Source of the DNA: Haliclystus octoradiatus
Taxonomy: Eukaryota > Cnidaria > Staurozoa > Stauromedusae > Haliclystidae
Length of the DNA: 64,000 nucleotides
Reading direction: 5' to 3'
NCBI GenBank assembly: GCA_916610825.1
Contig: OU744451.1
Span: 13,751,905 to 13,815,904 of the forward strand
Of the stretch, positions 32,880 to 46,937 are shown in pieces. Both the position numbers and the translations under genes were made by a program. Position 1 is the stretch's first letter, and each line of letters starts with the position of its first letter. The notes under the pieces were generated by a model. It did not search any database, was not told where the DNA came from, and was given only the letters and a program-made list of their open reading frames with translations.

Positions 32880-35800
32880 ATGAGTGTAGTCCATAATGGA
32901 CCTTCTATGATAAAACTTTCAGATCACTTATAATTAAACAATTGACTAAGCTGACTATCGCTGTATAATACGGAGTCTGATCTCTGGAGGAGAACATGAC
33001 ACACAATACGCATTGAAACGATGTAGCATTAATCAATACATCTTAATCATTCCTTTAATAAAAATTTAATTTATTTCACATCAATTGAGTCGATTGAAAT
33101 GTATAATTTAACATAGCTTTGTCTACATAGAAAAACTTTATTTTATGTGTTGAAAGGAAGCCAGAACACATTAATTATTATAAATTACAAATACTCAGTC
33201 AAATTTCGAAATCTGAAACTATCCATAAAAAATCACTTCAAATCCGATCCGATCCGAAGACCTAAAATATTAACCCGAATCTGACCTGATACGATCGGAT
33301 CGCGTTCGGTTCGAATTCATAAATCTTTATTGCAATATATACAACACTAATGTGGTGTTCACAAAATAACGCCGTCAAGGTGTGGCTGGTCAAACTCGTG
33401 GCATTGCATGCAATATATTCAGTATTAAATTAATTTAGCTTCGACAAGACACATGGTCCACTAATTTCTGTTATTAACATGATCAAACGATATCTTTTGT
33501 TAATTAACAATGATTTACTGCTTCATATTAAAAAAAATCAGAAAAATCGTTGATAAAAATTGCCGATTGGCGGATTTGAAATGACGACCCTGACATTGTA
33601 ATACCAGAGCATTAACCAATAAGCCAACCCCTTACATACTGTTGTACGCGCTTTGACTGTACTAATCAACAAACCTACTGCTTCGACAACGTATTACTGA
33701 ACAATGCGGCAGGGCGTGTATTGATTTCAAACTATATATATAATCTGAAAATATTATGATATGATAGTATATGAGCCTATATATTTTTGATATTTGCAAT
33801 CTCAGCAGGTAGGCCTGTGATTTTCATGGCAGTCTATCAAAATACTAAGAGTTCGTTGAAAATAAAATTTTAAAAGTAAACAAAAGATGTGAAAAGTTGA
33901 CCTCATAGTGCTTCTTGTTATCAAATTTTCCAGACTAATAGCATCAACATTCTTATAAAAGGAAATAAAATTCTATAATAAATCGCTATACTAATTCGAT
34001 ATTGATATTATGTTACATCTTGTTGTCAATATTTCTACGCGCTATTTATAATACATTACAGATGTCGAATGAAAGAAAAGATGATTATGAATAAATTAAT
34101 TATTTTGATAGAAAAACGAAAACAACTCATTTTGCTAGATTCGTGATATGCATTTATTCAGAATTTATTGAAACTGACGCGATGGTTATAGAGTGGAAAT
34201 GTTTAGTGCAGCTTCAAAGATATAAAATACCACAGCCGATGGTAATATTTAAATGCTCATGTTATGATGTCTGACGAAAAGGATAATTTACTATGTAGAA
34301 AATGGATCTACTTTACCATGCATTTGATCACGATATGAAATGATCATTTTTGTCAGAATTATTTCGAATAAAAGACAATCTTTATTTTATTCTTATCGGG
34401 CGTACATTCTCATTCGATAAAATATGGTTGTTAACTTATTATTGATTGGTATATTAACTCAGAGAACCAGCTATTATGTATTTAAATGTTGTTCGGAGAT
34501 TATGCCGCTCGTATAGTTTTTATTTTGATCTCATTTGGAAAATGGTAAGTTGTATTTTAATAAATATTGTTTGCTATGATCGATTATTTCATGCAACCTT
34601 TTCACTTTTTATTTTTGTAACACGAGGTTTGTTACACTCATCCAAACTGTATTAACTATTTAAAAATGTTTTTGAATTATGTTTTTGTACTTTTAATTTC
34701 AAAGCAAAATTTTTGAACGCTGAAAATATTATAATTATTATTATTTATCACAAATCATATATACGCTCAATTCAATTTAACTTTGTTAAATTTGATATAC
34801 CTGAAATTAACTTTATTAAATGTTGATCAAAGATAATAACAAGACATCGCTATTTTTATTCTCGAAACTGTAGTAGCATACTGTGTCTTATTAGTATAGC
34901 AAGTCAACAAAATGAAATTTTAATTTTAATCAATGCCTATAATTCCTTCGTTAATTATGGAAGCAAAATCTGAAAATAAAAGCCCTGCTGCTCAAAATCA
35001 AATGATTCATATTTTTATATTAAATAATAAATTATAGAAATACTTTTGTGCAATGCCTTGATTGATTCTAAACTCTATAATTTTAGACTGTAGACAGATA
35101 GTCTGTTCGAACTTTGAATATTTTTTCGAATTAGTCGAACGCCAACGTCATTTTGAAAATTCTTGCAAGTTAATTTGTTTTTATGCCCCGCGATAGATTA
35201 TTCATTTCAAAACAGATTGTTTGCTCAGTGTTCTCACAAATTTAAAATCAAAATAGCCTTTTTAAAAGTGAAATGTTTTCTATCTCGATTTTGGTAAAAG
35301 TAATGAATGGCATTTTGTTTCATTAATAAATTAAATTAAGACCTAAAGTCTCTTTAATTTCATAGCATTTGTGCCGAGCTATATGTATTACTGATATCAA
35401 CACTATACATGAAATAGGTTTACGTTTCTTTGATTTCAAAAAAATGTTTTGTTTGGCCTAGTTATACTGGTAATTCAATGTAATTCAGTATTTCGTATTG
35501 TTTTAATTATCATAAAACTGATTCATTTTCAAGTTTCACTTGTTCAAACAATTTACACGCAGCTTTTAAATTCAAAGCAAAATATTTTTGTTCTGGGGAT
35601 TTCAATTTGAATTCGATTTGGCTGCCCGCTAGATTATCGACCTATGAAATTTTTCAAAATCTCTAAATTTTTTAATGCAACGACATCAAATAAAATATCA
35701 GATGAAGTATATTATTTTAAAACAACGTCGTAGACCCATACTTTTCATACAACAAATTTGTTACTGTACACGGTTATCTCGACACAAATGTTTGCATAAT

Positions 35801-35997
35801 TTCCCGACAACGGATTATCCGTATTATATCGCCAGTAAGACGTACATAAGTCGCGGACAGACACAGAAATATCGAAATATCGAAATATCGAAATATCGAA
35901 ATATTGTGAAATATAAACAGACAGTATTATGTATATAAGTGATAAACAGACAGTATATTATGTATATAAATGATAAGTGAAGTGATAAGTGATATAG
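32880..35997 (+). repeat. Array unit 4
   Basis: tRNA-like segment 33569-33632, ATG plus donor 34542-34549. From 32880 to about 35005 I see no differences from unit 5. Its right third (about 35006-35990) instead matches unit 3, so it is a mosaic. Confidence 0.92.
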
Positions 35998-38900
35998 CAA
36001 TGAGTGTAGTCCATAATGGACCTTCTATGATAAAACTTTCAGATCACTTATAATTAAACAATTGACTAAGCTGACTATCGCTGTATAATACGGAGTCTGA
36101 TCTCTGGAGGAGAACATGACACACAATACGCATTGAAACGATGTAGCATTAATCAATACATCTTAATCATTCCTTTAATAAAAATTTAATTTATTTCACA
36201 TCAATTGAGTCGATTGAAATGTATAATTTAACATAGCTTTGTCTACATAGAAAAACTTTATTTTATGTGTTGAAAGGAAGCCAGAACACATTAATTATTA
36301 TAAATTACAAATACTCAGTCAAATTTCGAAATCTGAAACTATCCATAAAAAATCACTTCAAATCCGATCCGATCCGAAGACCTAAAATATTAACCCGAAT
36401 CTGACCTGATACGATCGGATCGCGTTCGGTTCGAATTCATAAATCTTTATTGCAATATATACAACACTAATGTGGTGTTCACAAAATAACGCCGTCAAGG
36501 TGTGGCTGGTCAAACTCGTGGCATTGCATGCAATATATTCAGTATTAAATTAATTTAGCTTCGACAAGACACATGGTCCACTAATTTCTGTTATTAACAT
36601 GATCAAACGATATCTTTTGTTAATTAACAATGATTTACTGCTTCATATTAAAAAAAATCAGAAAAATCGTTGATAAAAATTGCCGATTGGCGGATTTGAA
36701 ATGACGACCCTGACATTGTAATACCAGAGCATTAACCAATAAGCCAACCCCTTACATACTGTTGTACGCGCTTTGACTGTACTAATCAACAAACCTACTG
36801 CTTCGACAACGTATTACTGAACAATGCGGCAGGGCGTGTATTGATTTCAAACTATATATATAATCTGAAAATATTATGATATGATAGTATATGAGCCTAT
36901 ATATTTTTGATATTTGCAATCTCAGCAGGTAGGCCTGTGATTTTCATGGCAGTCTATCAAAATACTAAGAGTTCGTTGAAAATAAAATTTTAAAAGTAAA
37001 CAAAAGATGTGAAAAGTTGACCTCATAGTGCTTCTTGTTATCAAATTTTCCAGACTAATAGCATCAACATTCTTATAAAAGGAAATAAAATTCTATAATA
37101 AATCGCTATACTAATTCGATATTGATATTATGTTACATCTTGTTGTCAATATTTCTACGCGCTATTTATAATACATTACAGATGTCGAATGAAAGAAAAG
37201 ATGATTATGAATAAATTAATTATTTTGATAGAAAAACGAAAACAACTCATTTTGCTAGATTCGTGATATGCATTTATTCAGAATTTATTGAAACTGACGC
37301 GATGGTTATAGAGTGGAAATGTTTAGTGCAGCTTCAAAGATATAAAATACCACAGCCGATGGTAATATTTAAATGCTCATGTTATGATGTCTGACGAAAA
37401 GGATAATTTACTATGTAGAAAATGGATCTACTTTACCATGCATTTGATCACGATATGAAATGATCATTTTTGTCAGAATTATTTCGAATAAAAGACAATC
37501 TTTATTTTATTCTTATCGGGCGTACATTCTCATTCGATAAAATATGGTTGTTAACTTATTATTGATTGGTATATTAACTCAGAGAACCAGCTATTATGTA
37601 TTTAAATGTTGTTCGGAGATTATGCCGCTCGTATAGTTTTTATTTTGATCTCATTTGGAAAATGGTAAGTTGTATTTTAATAAATATTGTTTGCTATGAT
37701 CGATTATTTCATGCAACCTTTTCACTTTTTATTTTTGTAACACGAGGTTTGTTACACTCATCCAAACTGTATTAACTATTTAAAAATGTTTTTGAATTAT
37801 GTTTTTGTACTTTTAATTTCAAAGCAAAATTTTTGAACGCTGAAAATATTATAATTATTATTATTTATCACAAATCATATATACGCTCAATTCAATTTAA
37901 CTTTGTTAAATTTGATATACCTGAAATTAACTTTATTAAATGTTGATCAAAGATAATAACAAGACATCGCTATTTTTATTCTCGAAACTGTAGTAGCATA
38001 CTGTGTCTTATTAGTATAGCAAGTCAACAAAATGAAATTTTAATTTTAATCAATGCCTATAATTCCTTCGTTAATTATGGAAGCAAAATCTGAAAATAAA
38101 AGCCCTGCTGCTCAAAATCAAATGATTCGTTTTTTAAATTAAATAATAAATTATAGAAATACTTTTGTGCAATGCCTTGATTAATTCTAAACTCTATAAT
38201 TTTAGACTGTAGACAGATAATCTCTTCGAACTTTGAATATTTTTCGAATTAGTCGAACGCCAACGTCAATTTGAAAATTCTTGCAAATTAATTTGTTTTT
38301 AAGCCCCGCGATAGATTATTCATTTCAAAACAGATTGTTTGCTCAGTGTTCTCACAAATTATATATCAAAATAGCCTTTTTAAAAGTGAAATGTTATGTA
38401 TCTCGATTTTGAGAAAAGTAATGAACGGCATTTTGTTTCATTAATAAATTAAATTAAGACCTCAAGTCTCTTTAATTTCATAGCGTTTGTGCCGCGCTAT
38501 ATGTATTGCTGATATCAACACTACATGAAATAAGTCTACGTTTCTTCGATTTCAAAACAGATTTTGTCTGGCCTAGTTATACTGGTAATTCAATGTAATT
38601 CAGTATTTCGTATTGTTTTAATTATCATAAAACTGATTCAGTTTCAAGTTTCACTTGTTCAAACAATTTACACGCAGCTTTTAAATTCAAAGCAAAATAT
38701 TTTTGTTCTGGGGATTTCAATTTGAATTCGATTTGGCTGCCCGCTAGATTATCGACCTATGAAATTTTTCAAAATCTCTAAATTTTTTAATGCAACGACA
38801 TCAAATAAAATATCAGATGAAGTATATTATTTTAAAACAACGTCATAGACCCATACTTTTCATACAACAAATTTGTTACTGTACACGGTTATCTCGACAC

Positions 38901-39113
38901 AAATGTTTGCATAATTTCCCGACAACGGATTATCCGTATTATATCGCCAGTAAGACGTACATAAGTCGCGGACAGACACAGAAATATCGAAATATCGAAA
39001 TATCGAAATATCGAAATATTGTGAAATATAAACAGACAGTATTATGTATATAAGTGATAAACAGACAGTATATTATGTATATAAATGATAAGTGAAGTGA
39101 TAAGTGATATAGC
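35998..39113 (+). repeat. Array unit 5
   Basis: tRNA-like segment 36689-36752, ATG plus donor 37662-37669. The left two thirds match units 4 and 6. The stretch about 38125-38690 matches unit 6, and the very end (38700-39113) matches units 3 and 4. Confidence 0.92.
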
Positions 39114-42100
39114 AATGAGTGTAGTCCATAATGGACCTTCTATGATAAAACTTTCAGATCACTTATAATTAAACAATTGACTAAGCTGACTATCGCTGTA
39201 TAATACGGAGTCTGATCTCTGGAGGAGAACATGACACACAATACGCATTGAAACGATGTAGCATTAATCAATACATCTTAATCATTCCTTTAATAAAAAT
39301 TTAATTTATTTCACATCAATTGAGTCGATTGAAATGTATAATTTAACATAGCTTTGTCTACATAGAAAAACTTTATTTTATGTGTTGAAAGGAAGCCAGA
39401 ACACATTAATTATTATAAATTACAAATACTCAGTCAAATTTCGAAATCTGAAACTATCCATAAAAAATCACTTCAAATCCGATCCGATCCGAAGACCTAA
39501 AATATTAACCCGAATCTGACCTGATACGATCGGATCGCGTTCGGTTCGAATTCATAAATCTTTATTGCAATATATACAACACTAATGTGGTGTTCACAAA
39601 ATAACGCCGTCAAGGTGTGGCTGGTCAAACTCGTGGCATTGCATGCAATATATTCAGTATTAAATTAATTTAGCTTCGACAAGACACATGGTCCACTAAT
39701 TTCTGTTATTAACATGATCAAACGATATCTTTTGTTAATTAACAATGATTTACTGCTTCATATTAAAAAAAATCAGAAAAATCGTTGATAAAAATTGCCG
39801 ATTGGCGGATTTGAAATGACGACCCTGACATTGTAATACCAGAGCATTAACCAATAAGCCAACCCCTTACATACTGTTGTACGCGCTTTGACTGTACTAA
39901 TCAACAAACCTACTGCTTCGACAACGTATTACTGAACAATGCGGCAGGGCGTGTATTGATTTCAAACTATATATATAATCTGAAAATATTATGATATGAT
40001 AGTATATGAGCCTATATATTTTTGATATTTGCAATCTCAGCAGGTAGGCCTGTGATTTTCATGGCAGTCTATCAAAATACTAAGAGTTCGTTGAAAATAA
40101 AATTTTAAAAGTAAACAAAAGATGTGAAAAGTTGACCTCATAGTGCTTCTTGTTATCAAATTTTCCAGACTAATAGCATCAACATTCTTATAAAAGGAAA
40201 TAAAATTCTATAATAAATCGCTATACTAATTCGATATTGATATTATGTTACATCTTGTTGTCAATATTTCTACGCGCTATTTATAATACATTACAGATGT
40301 CGAATGAAAGAAAAGATGATTATGAATAAATTAATTATTTTGATAGAAAAACGAAAACAACTCATTTTGCTAGATTCGTGATATGCATTTATTCAGAATT
40401 TATTGAAACTGACGCGATGGTTATAGAGTGGAAATGTTTAGTGCAGCTTCAAAGATATAAAATACCACAGCCGATGGTAATATTTAAATGCTCATGTTAT
40501 GATGTCTGACGAAAAGGATAATTTACTATGTAGAAAATGGATCTACTTTACCATGCATTTGATCACGATATGAAATGATCATTTTTGTCAGAATAGGCAG
40601 GTCCACTAAAAATTTCAAAGTTGATTTTATTCGTGTTTCGGATATATCATACCCGCAGAATTCCATAAAACTGATAAAATTTCCAAAAAAATTCCCAAAA
40701 ACCCTTCATTTTTGAGTTTTAAATCCAAAAATTTCGTAGAACGTAAAAACGATTTGTGATTGGCTTGCTATATTATGACGTCATTTCCCGGACAGAACAA
40801 AATCACACGCCGCTAAACAATGGAGACTTTAGCATTTTTTGTAATTATTGGTATCGTTGAACGTCAAATTTGAATGTAATCTTTTCCATTAGCACTGCTG
40901 TTCCTGTTCAAAATATTGAAGGCTGATTTCAAAAAACTTATTACGGTGACTTGAAATATTCATCAATGGAAATCGCTCTGAAATATTTATATCAATTTAT
41001 GTTGTTTTTGTCTACATTCGAGTATGGTTCGAGTGTCGAAGCGAGAAGGAACAAGGATGGTAGACTAGCTTAGCAAATTATTTGAATTTCAAATTACACA
41101 CATAATGTTTCAAACAAGTTGGATAATAAGTGAAAGGAGTTGTATGATCTGCCATTTATTAGCAAATTATCCACGTTATTTTCTCGTGAATCATATGGTC
41201 TATTATAGGATCAAATTTGTTGTAGCTATGATTCTACCATGATTCTACAAAAACTATACATTCACTGTCTTCGCTGATCAATGGGATAAAATAGATATAT
41301 AGCTAAATATAGCTACTACATCAATATCGTCCATTGCCTTCACACAAGCTGCATGATTAATCATTGGTCCAAGTAAATATTTGTTAATCAATGCAAAATG
41401 AATCATAAATTGCTTTTCGGTTTTCAGAAAATTATACGCCTCGACGTAAACTGTCGTAGCATGCGTGATCGATGCGTAAAATATTTCATTTAAACGGCAA
41501 CTTTATTGAATTTGAATTCTGATTTACTAGAATAAATCCAAATCTAGAATTGGTAAAGCGTTAATAGGTCCATTTAAAGTGTTTGTTAATTCAAATAAAT
41601 GCACACTGAATGCGATTTCACCGTCTTATATCTGGTAATAATAACACAAGCAACAGTTGATGATGCATGATAGACGAAATAAAAGAACGAAGATTTGATA
41701 AATAAAAATAACGCTACTTTGATGCTCGAGTGATGATCTAAGCCGTTTATATATGAATGAGGTTTCTTCTCTAAATATCAAATATATATATATACATTTC
41801 CAAGTGAATGCTGCCTACTTTTCGGTGAGACTTTGGTAAAGACGAGTGAACCTTTCCGTTTTGATGTGAACGAACACTTTGAAGGTCTTTGACAAAAACA
41901 GTGTGCACGTGCAGATCGGCCTGGCTGAGAACTTTTGTTCGTTTGCGGTCGGGAGCCGCGAGAGAAAGATATGGAAAAGATTTGTTTTGTTTCGCTACAA
42001 AAAGGACCAACCGAAAAAAGAAACAAAACTTTACCCTTAGTCTCGTTTAAAAATCAGCGGTTCTGATTATACTATTCACAAAAAATTTGGATAAAAAATG

Positions 42101-43975
42101 ACGAATTGATGGATGAACGGTTTTGGATATCAAGTCATGATAGTAGTAGATTTCTCACTTTGTCCGGATTATGACGTCACATTCCTTCATCCACCAAAAC
42201 TTGCCGTTTCGTAACCATGGTTACGCAATGTCATTTGAAGTCAGATATCTCGATGGTTTGTCGATATTTTTGGAAAAAAAAATCGGGGATATTAAACTTA
42301 TCCTTTGATCTTCGTATGGATATGTTTAAAGTACATACTTAAATTTTAGTGGACCTGCCTATTATTTCGAATAAAAGACAATCTTTATTTTATTCTTATC
42401 GGGCGTACATTCTCATTCGATAAAATATGGTTGTTAACTTATTATTGATTGGTATATTAACTCAGAGAACCAGCTATTATGTATTTAAATGTTGTTCGGA
42501 GATTATGCCGCTCGTATAGTTTTTATTTTGATCTCATTTGGAAAATGGTAAGTTGTATTTTAATAAATATTGTTTGCTATGATCGATTATTTCATGCAAC
42601 CTTTTCACTTTTTATTTTTGTAACACGAGGTTTGTTACACTCATCCAAACTGTATTAACTATTTAAAAATGTTTTTGAATTATGTTTTTGTACTTTTAAT
42701 TTCAAAGCAAAATTTTTGAACGCTGAAAATATTATAATTATTATTATTTATCACAAATCATATATACGCTCAATTCAATTTAACTTTGTTAAATTTGATA
42801 TACCTGAAATTAACTTTATTAAATGTTGATCAAAGATAATAACAAGACATCGCTATTTTTATTCTCGAAACTGTAGTAGCATACTGTGTCTTATTAGTAT
42901 AGCAAGTCAACAAAATGAAATTTTAATTTTAATCAATGCCTATAATTCCTTCGTTAATTATGGAAGCAAAATCTGAAAATAAAAGCCCTGCTGCTCAAAA
43001 TCAAATGATTCGTTTTTTAAATTAAATAATAAATTATAGAAATACTTTTGTGCAATGCCTTGATTAATTCTAAACTCTATAATTTTAGACTGTAGACAGA
43101 TAATCTCTTCGAACTTTGAATATTTTTCGAATTAGTCGAACGCCAACGTCAATTTGAAAATTCTTGCAAATTAATTTGTTTTTAAGCCCCGCGATAGATT
43201 ATTCATTTCAAAACAGATTGTTTGCTCAGTGTTCTCACAAATTATATATCAAAATAGCCTTTTTAAAAGTGAAATGTTATGTATCTCGATTTTGAGAAAA
43301 GTAATGAACGGCATTTTGTTTCATTAATAAATTAAATTAAGACCTCAAGTCTCTTTAATTTCATAGCGTTTGTGCCGCGCTATATGTATTGCTGATATCA
43401 ACACTACATGAAATAAGTCTACGTTTCTTCGATTTCAAAACAGATTTTGTCTGGCCTAGTTATACTGGTAATTCAATGTAATTCAGTATTTCGTATTGTT
43501 TTAATTATCATAAAACTGATTCAGTTTCAAGTTTCACTTGTTCAAACAATTTACACGCAGCTTTTAAATTCAAAGCAAAATACTTTTGTTCTGGAGAATT
43601 CAATTTGAAGTCGATTTGGCTGCCCGCTAGATTATCGACCTATGAAATTTTTCAAAATCTCTGAATTTTTTAATGTAATGATATCAAATAAAATATCAGA
43701 TGAAGTATATTATTTTAAAACAACGTCATAGACCCATACTTTTCATACAACAAATTTGTTACTGTACACGGTTATCTCGACACAAATGTTTGCATAATTT
43801 TCCGACAACGGATTATCCGTATTATATCGCCAGTAAGACGTACATAAGTCGCGGACAGACACAGAAATATCGAAATATCGAAATATAGAAATATAGAAAT
43901 ATTGTGATATATAAACAGACAGTATTATTAATATAAGTAGATATAAGTGATATAAGTGATATATAAGTGATAGCA
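39114..43975 (+). repeat. Array unit 6, with private TIR insertion
   Basis: tRNA-like segment 39804-39867, ATG plus donor 42545-42552 (after the insertion). Outside the 1766 bp insertion (40595-42360) it follows unit 5 closely to about 43575, then turns unit 2-like (GGAGAATTCAATTTGAAG). Its right edge decays into degenerate ATATAAGTGA repeats. Confidence 0.92.
40595..42360. mobile_element. TIR DNA element (AGGCAGGTCCACTAAAA ends)
   Basis: It begins AGGCAGGTCCACTAAAA and ends TTTTAGTGGACCTGCCT. Units 4 and 5 show the empty site as GTCAGAATTATTTCG, so the element is flanked by AT (40593-40594 and 42361-42362), a 2 bp duplication. No transposase is seen; minus-strand frames at 41771-42026 overlap each other and lack motifs. 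The superfamily is unknown. Confidence 0.87.
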
Positions 43976-44144
43976 ATTATTAATATAAGTAGATAAGTGA
44001 TATAAGTGATATAATAGCAATAAACAGCAGTATTATGTATATAAGTGATTGGGATATATAAACAGACAGTATTATTAATATAAGTAGATGTAGGCTCCCA
44101 TATAAACTTTCATGACAGCAACGGATGTTTTGGAACTAATAATG
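43976..44144. repeat. Degenerate ATATAAGTGATA repeats at the array's right edge
   Basis: Short words (ATATAAGTGA, AATATAAGTAGAT, ACAGACAGTATTAT) recur several times in scrambled order. They resemble the end of each unit (31040-31130) and mark the transition from the array to the WAP locus. Confidence 0.7.
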
Positions 44145-46937
44145 TTTTCTAGAACTATTAGAGACGTCACTAACTATATGCTAATTAATTCTGTTAAAAA
44201 TATAATGTGCATTAGTTAAACAGTGAACACTTTCTTACAGCTGATCCCATTTGAATATTCAAAGATTAAATGTAAGAGAAGTACATGTATAACAATTACA
44301 TTACATAACTACTTATATGGTCTCGATCATAGAATATAGGTTATGTGGTCTAGGCGTGGGTAGCTCTTTCAACGAATTTATATTTATTTACAATTAAATA
44401 AATCGATAGACAGCTCAACTCAGTAAGCACGTATGTATATGTTATCAAACACACAAAATGTTTCCCTGTAAATGTTGAATCGATCCGTCTCATGCATGAG
44501 GTAATGTTGTTTTGGTGATACAACACCGCAACACCCACACTTCCTAACCTACTGAACCCTGTGCTTTGTATCTACCAACAGTGTGGAGCCAATATACTGC
44601 TGGTCCAAACAATTTTTTTAACAATATTTCATAGTTTTAACCAATGTTACAATTGATGCGTGGGTACACTCGTCTGACTAAAATTGCGCAAAAAGTCAGA
44701 CATAATATATCACTTTAGTTTGCGTCTGGTCAAAGAAAACAATCTTGTCTTGTCTCAATCGAATATTGTCCGCTAGAGCTTGACCATTTTATGCTCATTA
44801 ACACAGATGTGCGAATACTACCCGAATATGAGTCTGAACCCGATCCAATCGGATAGGATTCGGATTGATCTTTTATGTATTCGGGTCGGATCAAATCGTA
44901 TTTGCAGTGCCACTTTTTGTTCAGATTAGCTCGGAATCAAAATTATCATGCATTGATAATATAAATAGAATTGGATGCAACGCTGTTGATCAACATGTTA
45001 AAGTCGTTCAACATGTATTAGAAAGCACACTGTTAGCAAATATATAACTGAACTGTCCTGATTATTTCAATCAGTATATGACTTACTATTCTGCATTAAT
45101 ATTGTTTTCGTTTATTGTTTGCTTTCATTCTTTCAACAACAATCTTTGCTAATTTTGTAATGCCATTGTACCAACCCTTCATGAGAGGCTTATAATCCCA
45201 TAGGCTAAAGTCGTTCTGTTAGCATGGGGGAATTTGAGGGAAGTGCGCCCTTATAAAGTGAAGAAAGATAACACCGATAAATCTCCTTAAAACAGACGTA
45301 TTCTGTACAGGAAAAATAAACTTATCATTTTGTGTGTGTTGCTCTACTATTTTAATGCTATTTTCTAGAAAAGTATGAGAGAATAAAACTAGATCGACAC
45401 TTGAATGGTTTTCTATATCGCCTATCTTTAGCTAATAACGTTTATATCTCATCAACCTTAGGACTTAAAATTGCTCTGCGGTTACCTCTCGTTTATAGAG
45501 ATATTTCATATGTGTAGGATAATTGGTAGACGATGACTCAAGATAACGGCGCAGTGGAGATATCAACAGAATATACACGCAGCAATATAGTTACTACATT
45601 TATTTCAAGACATGGAAATGAGGCTACACAACAAAGAGGCTAGACAATACATTGACTATCACACATCTCTCCTTTGAGTTTATTTGTAATGAAAGTACTG
45701 TGTTATGGAAATAGGCTAATTATAAGAAAGTCAATGTAATTGTAATGAAGTATTGTGGCTAAATTTAAAGCAAAAGATTATTGACTGCAATCTTATTACT
45801 GATTAAAGGTTACATGTCGATATAAAATTACATTATCTAATTAATATTTTGTGAATATTGGAAAGTTGAAAATCATTTTTAAATCTATCATTGATTCTAC
45901 TATACTGATTTTACTATCCATCATTAAATACTGTATATTAATCAATCGTTTTACTTGTTCACTTTTTTCCGTAGTATGCTGGTCCTTCTCTAGATCTAGA
46001 TGGGTATATTTTATGATTTAAATCCCCATTCGGCAGGGCTGTAAGTAATCGTGATTAAAGTGATCGATTACTGTAATCAATTACTTTTCTGAAAACGTAA
46101 TTTTATCGGTATTCATTACTATTTTTGATAAAGGTAACGGATCACTTTTTTTGCTTTCTTAGCAATTGCTGATCACTTTCTTGGCACAGGAACAATAGCC
46201 TAGCTTCACTGTTTTAAATGCCTACAACTCTGTAACAATAAGTGCCAAATAAACATCTCTTAAAAATGTCACCTATTCACTTAATTACAACTATAGAAAT
46301 AAAAAAATAGTAATCAGGATATCAAACACTAGACTATTATAACTAATCTTATATTTAAAAGTATGATTTCCTAACAACACAACTTCGGTGGCACATTTGA
46401 TTGTCTACCTCTTTTTATTATGGTAAGATATCACATATAGTTCAATATCTCAACACTTATGATATACGATATGATATGATATATTTCGTCATTTTGACCG
46501 GAAAATTTAGGGCACTTAATTACACGTATGAAGTGTCACTTACATACAGCCGTAATTAAGATTAAGAAATAATTTAAAAGGTTACCAATCAAGACATGAT
46601 GATACTATGATTATAATAATGACCTTTTTTTTTCTAAATAGAAACACAAGATTATTGTTATTGGAAATCAAAAAGAATATTTGCGTTAAAAAATGTGTTA
46701 TTTTGTAGTGAAGCCATTATTACCCTCTTCTTATAAAAAAATGTTATCAGTAGGCCTAATTAGTAATCGTAATTACTTTTGAAACAACTAATTTTTCACT
46801 GGTAATCGATTACTTTTCTGGAAAAGTAATTGTAACGGTAATTGATTGCTTTTTAAGAGAAGTTTTACAGCTCTGCCATTCGGTAATCCATCCATTGTAT
46901 CACCCCCTTTAATATTTTCTGTTGGCTGTTTCTGTTT
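44145..46937 (+). repeat. WAP-locus copy 1 (no exons)
   Basis: 44145-45095 matches 46938-47870 and the start of copy 3 (51188-51780), i.e. the gene's upstream region. It then passes directly into the segment that elsewhere follows the gene (45096 onward matches 49358 onward). The junction lies in AAAGTCGTTCAACATG...ATATAACT, a stretch that occurs at both ends of the missing piece. The TATA motif of copy 3 is not present here. Short conserved frames (44350-44538, 44865-45047) follow from the duplication. Confidence 0.88.
46034..46875. mobile_element. hAT-like MITE in WAP-locus copy 1
   Basis: The ends CAGGGCTGTAA and TTACAGCTCTG are inverted. The flanking 8 bp repeat is CCATTCGG (46026-46033 and 46876-46883). 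Subterminal AT-rich repeats (GTAATCGATTAC, AATCAATTAC) extend the inverted structure. CAGGG-type ends with 8 bp TSDs are typical of hAT. No transposase, 842 bp. Confidence 0.9.

Larger units (their letters stand above)
21218..43975 (+). repeat. Tandem array of ~3.1 kb units (one partial, six full)
   Basis: Units were placed by the recurring AATGAGTGTAGTCCATAATGG, which starts at 22189, 25200 (one base changed), 28020, 32880, 35998 and 39114. Distances are 3011, 2820, 4860, 3118 and 3116 bp; the last unit runs to about 43975. Subtracting the two private insertions (31137-32874 and 40595-42360) brings the long units to about 3.1 kb. No long protein is encoded: the conserved 62-98 aa frames starting MQRHQ or MKYII persist only because the units are similar. 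Each unit has a tRNA-like segment (minus strand), a GATCGGATCG-rich patch, a promoter-like block with ATG-GTAAGT, and a short ATATCGAA repeat. Confidence 0.93.

Noticed and set aside
22840-39867. Calling the six tRNA-like segments functional tRNA genes
   Set aside because: A and B boxes are present, but the anticodon arm and acceptor stem do not form cleanly and the B box decays in several units.
41771-42026. Two overlapping minus-strand frames inside the AGGCAGG-type element
   Set aside because: They are different frames of the same DNA, without transposase motifs or splice context.
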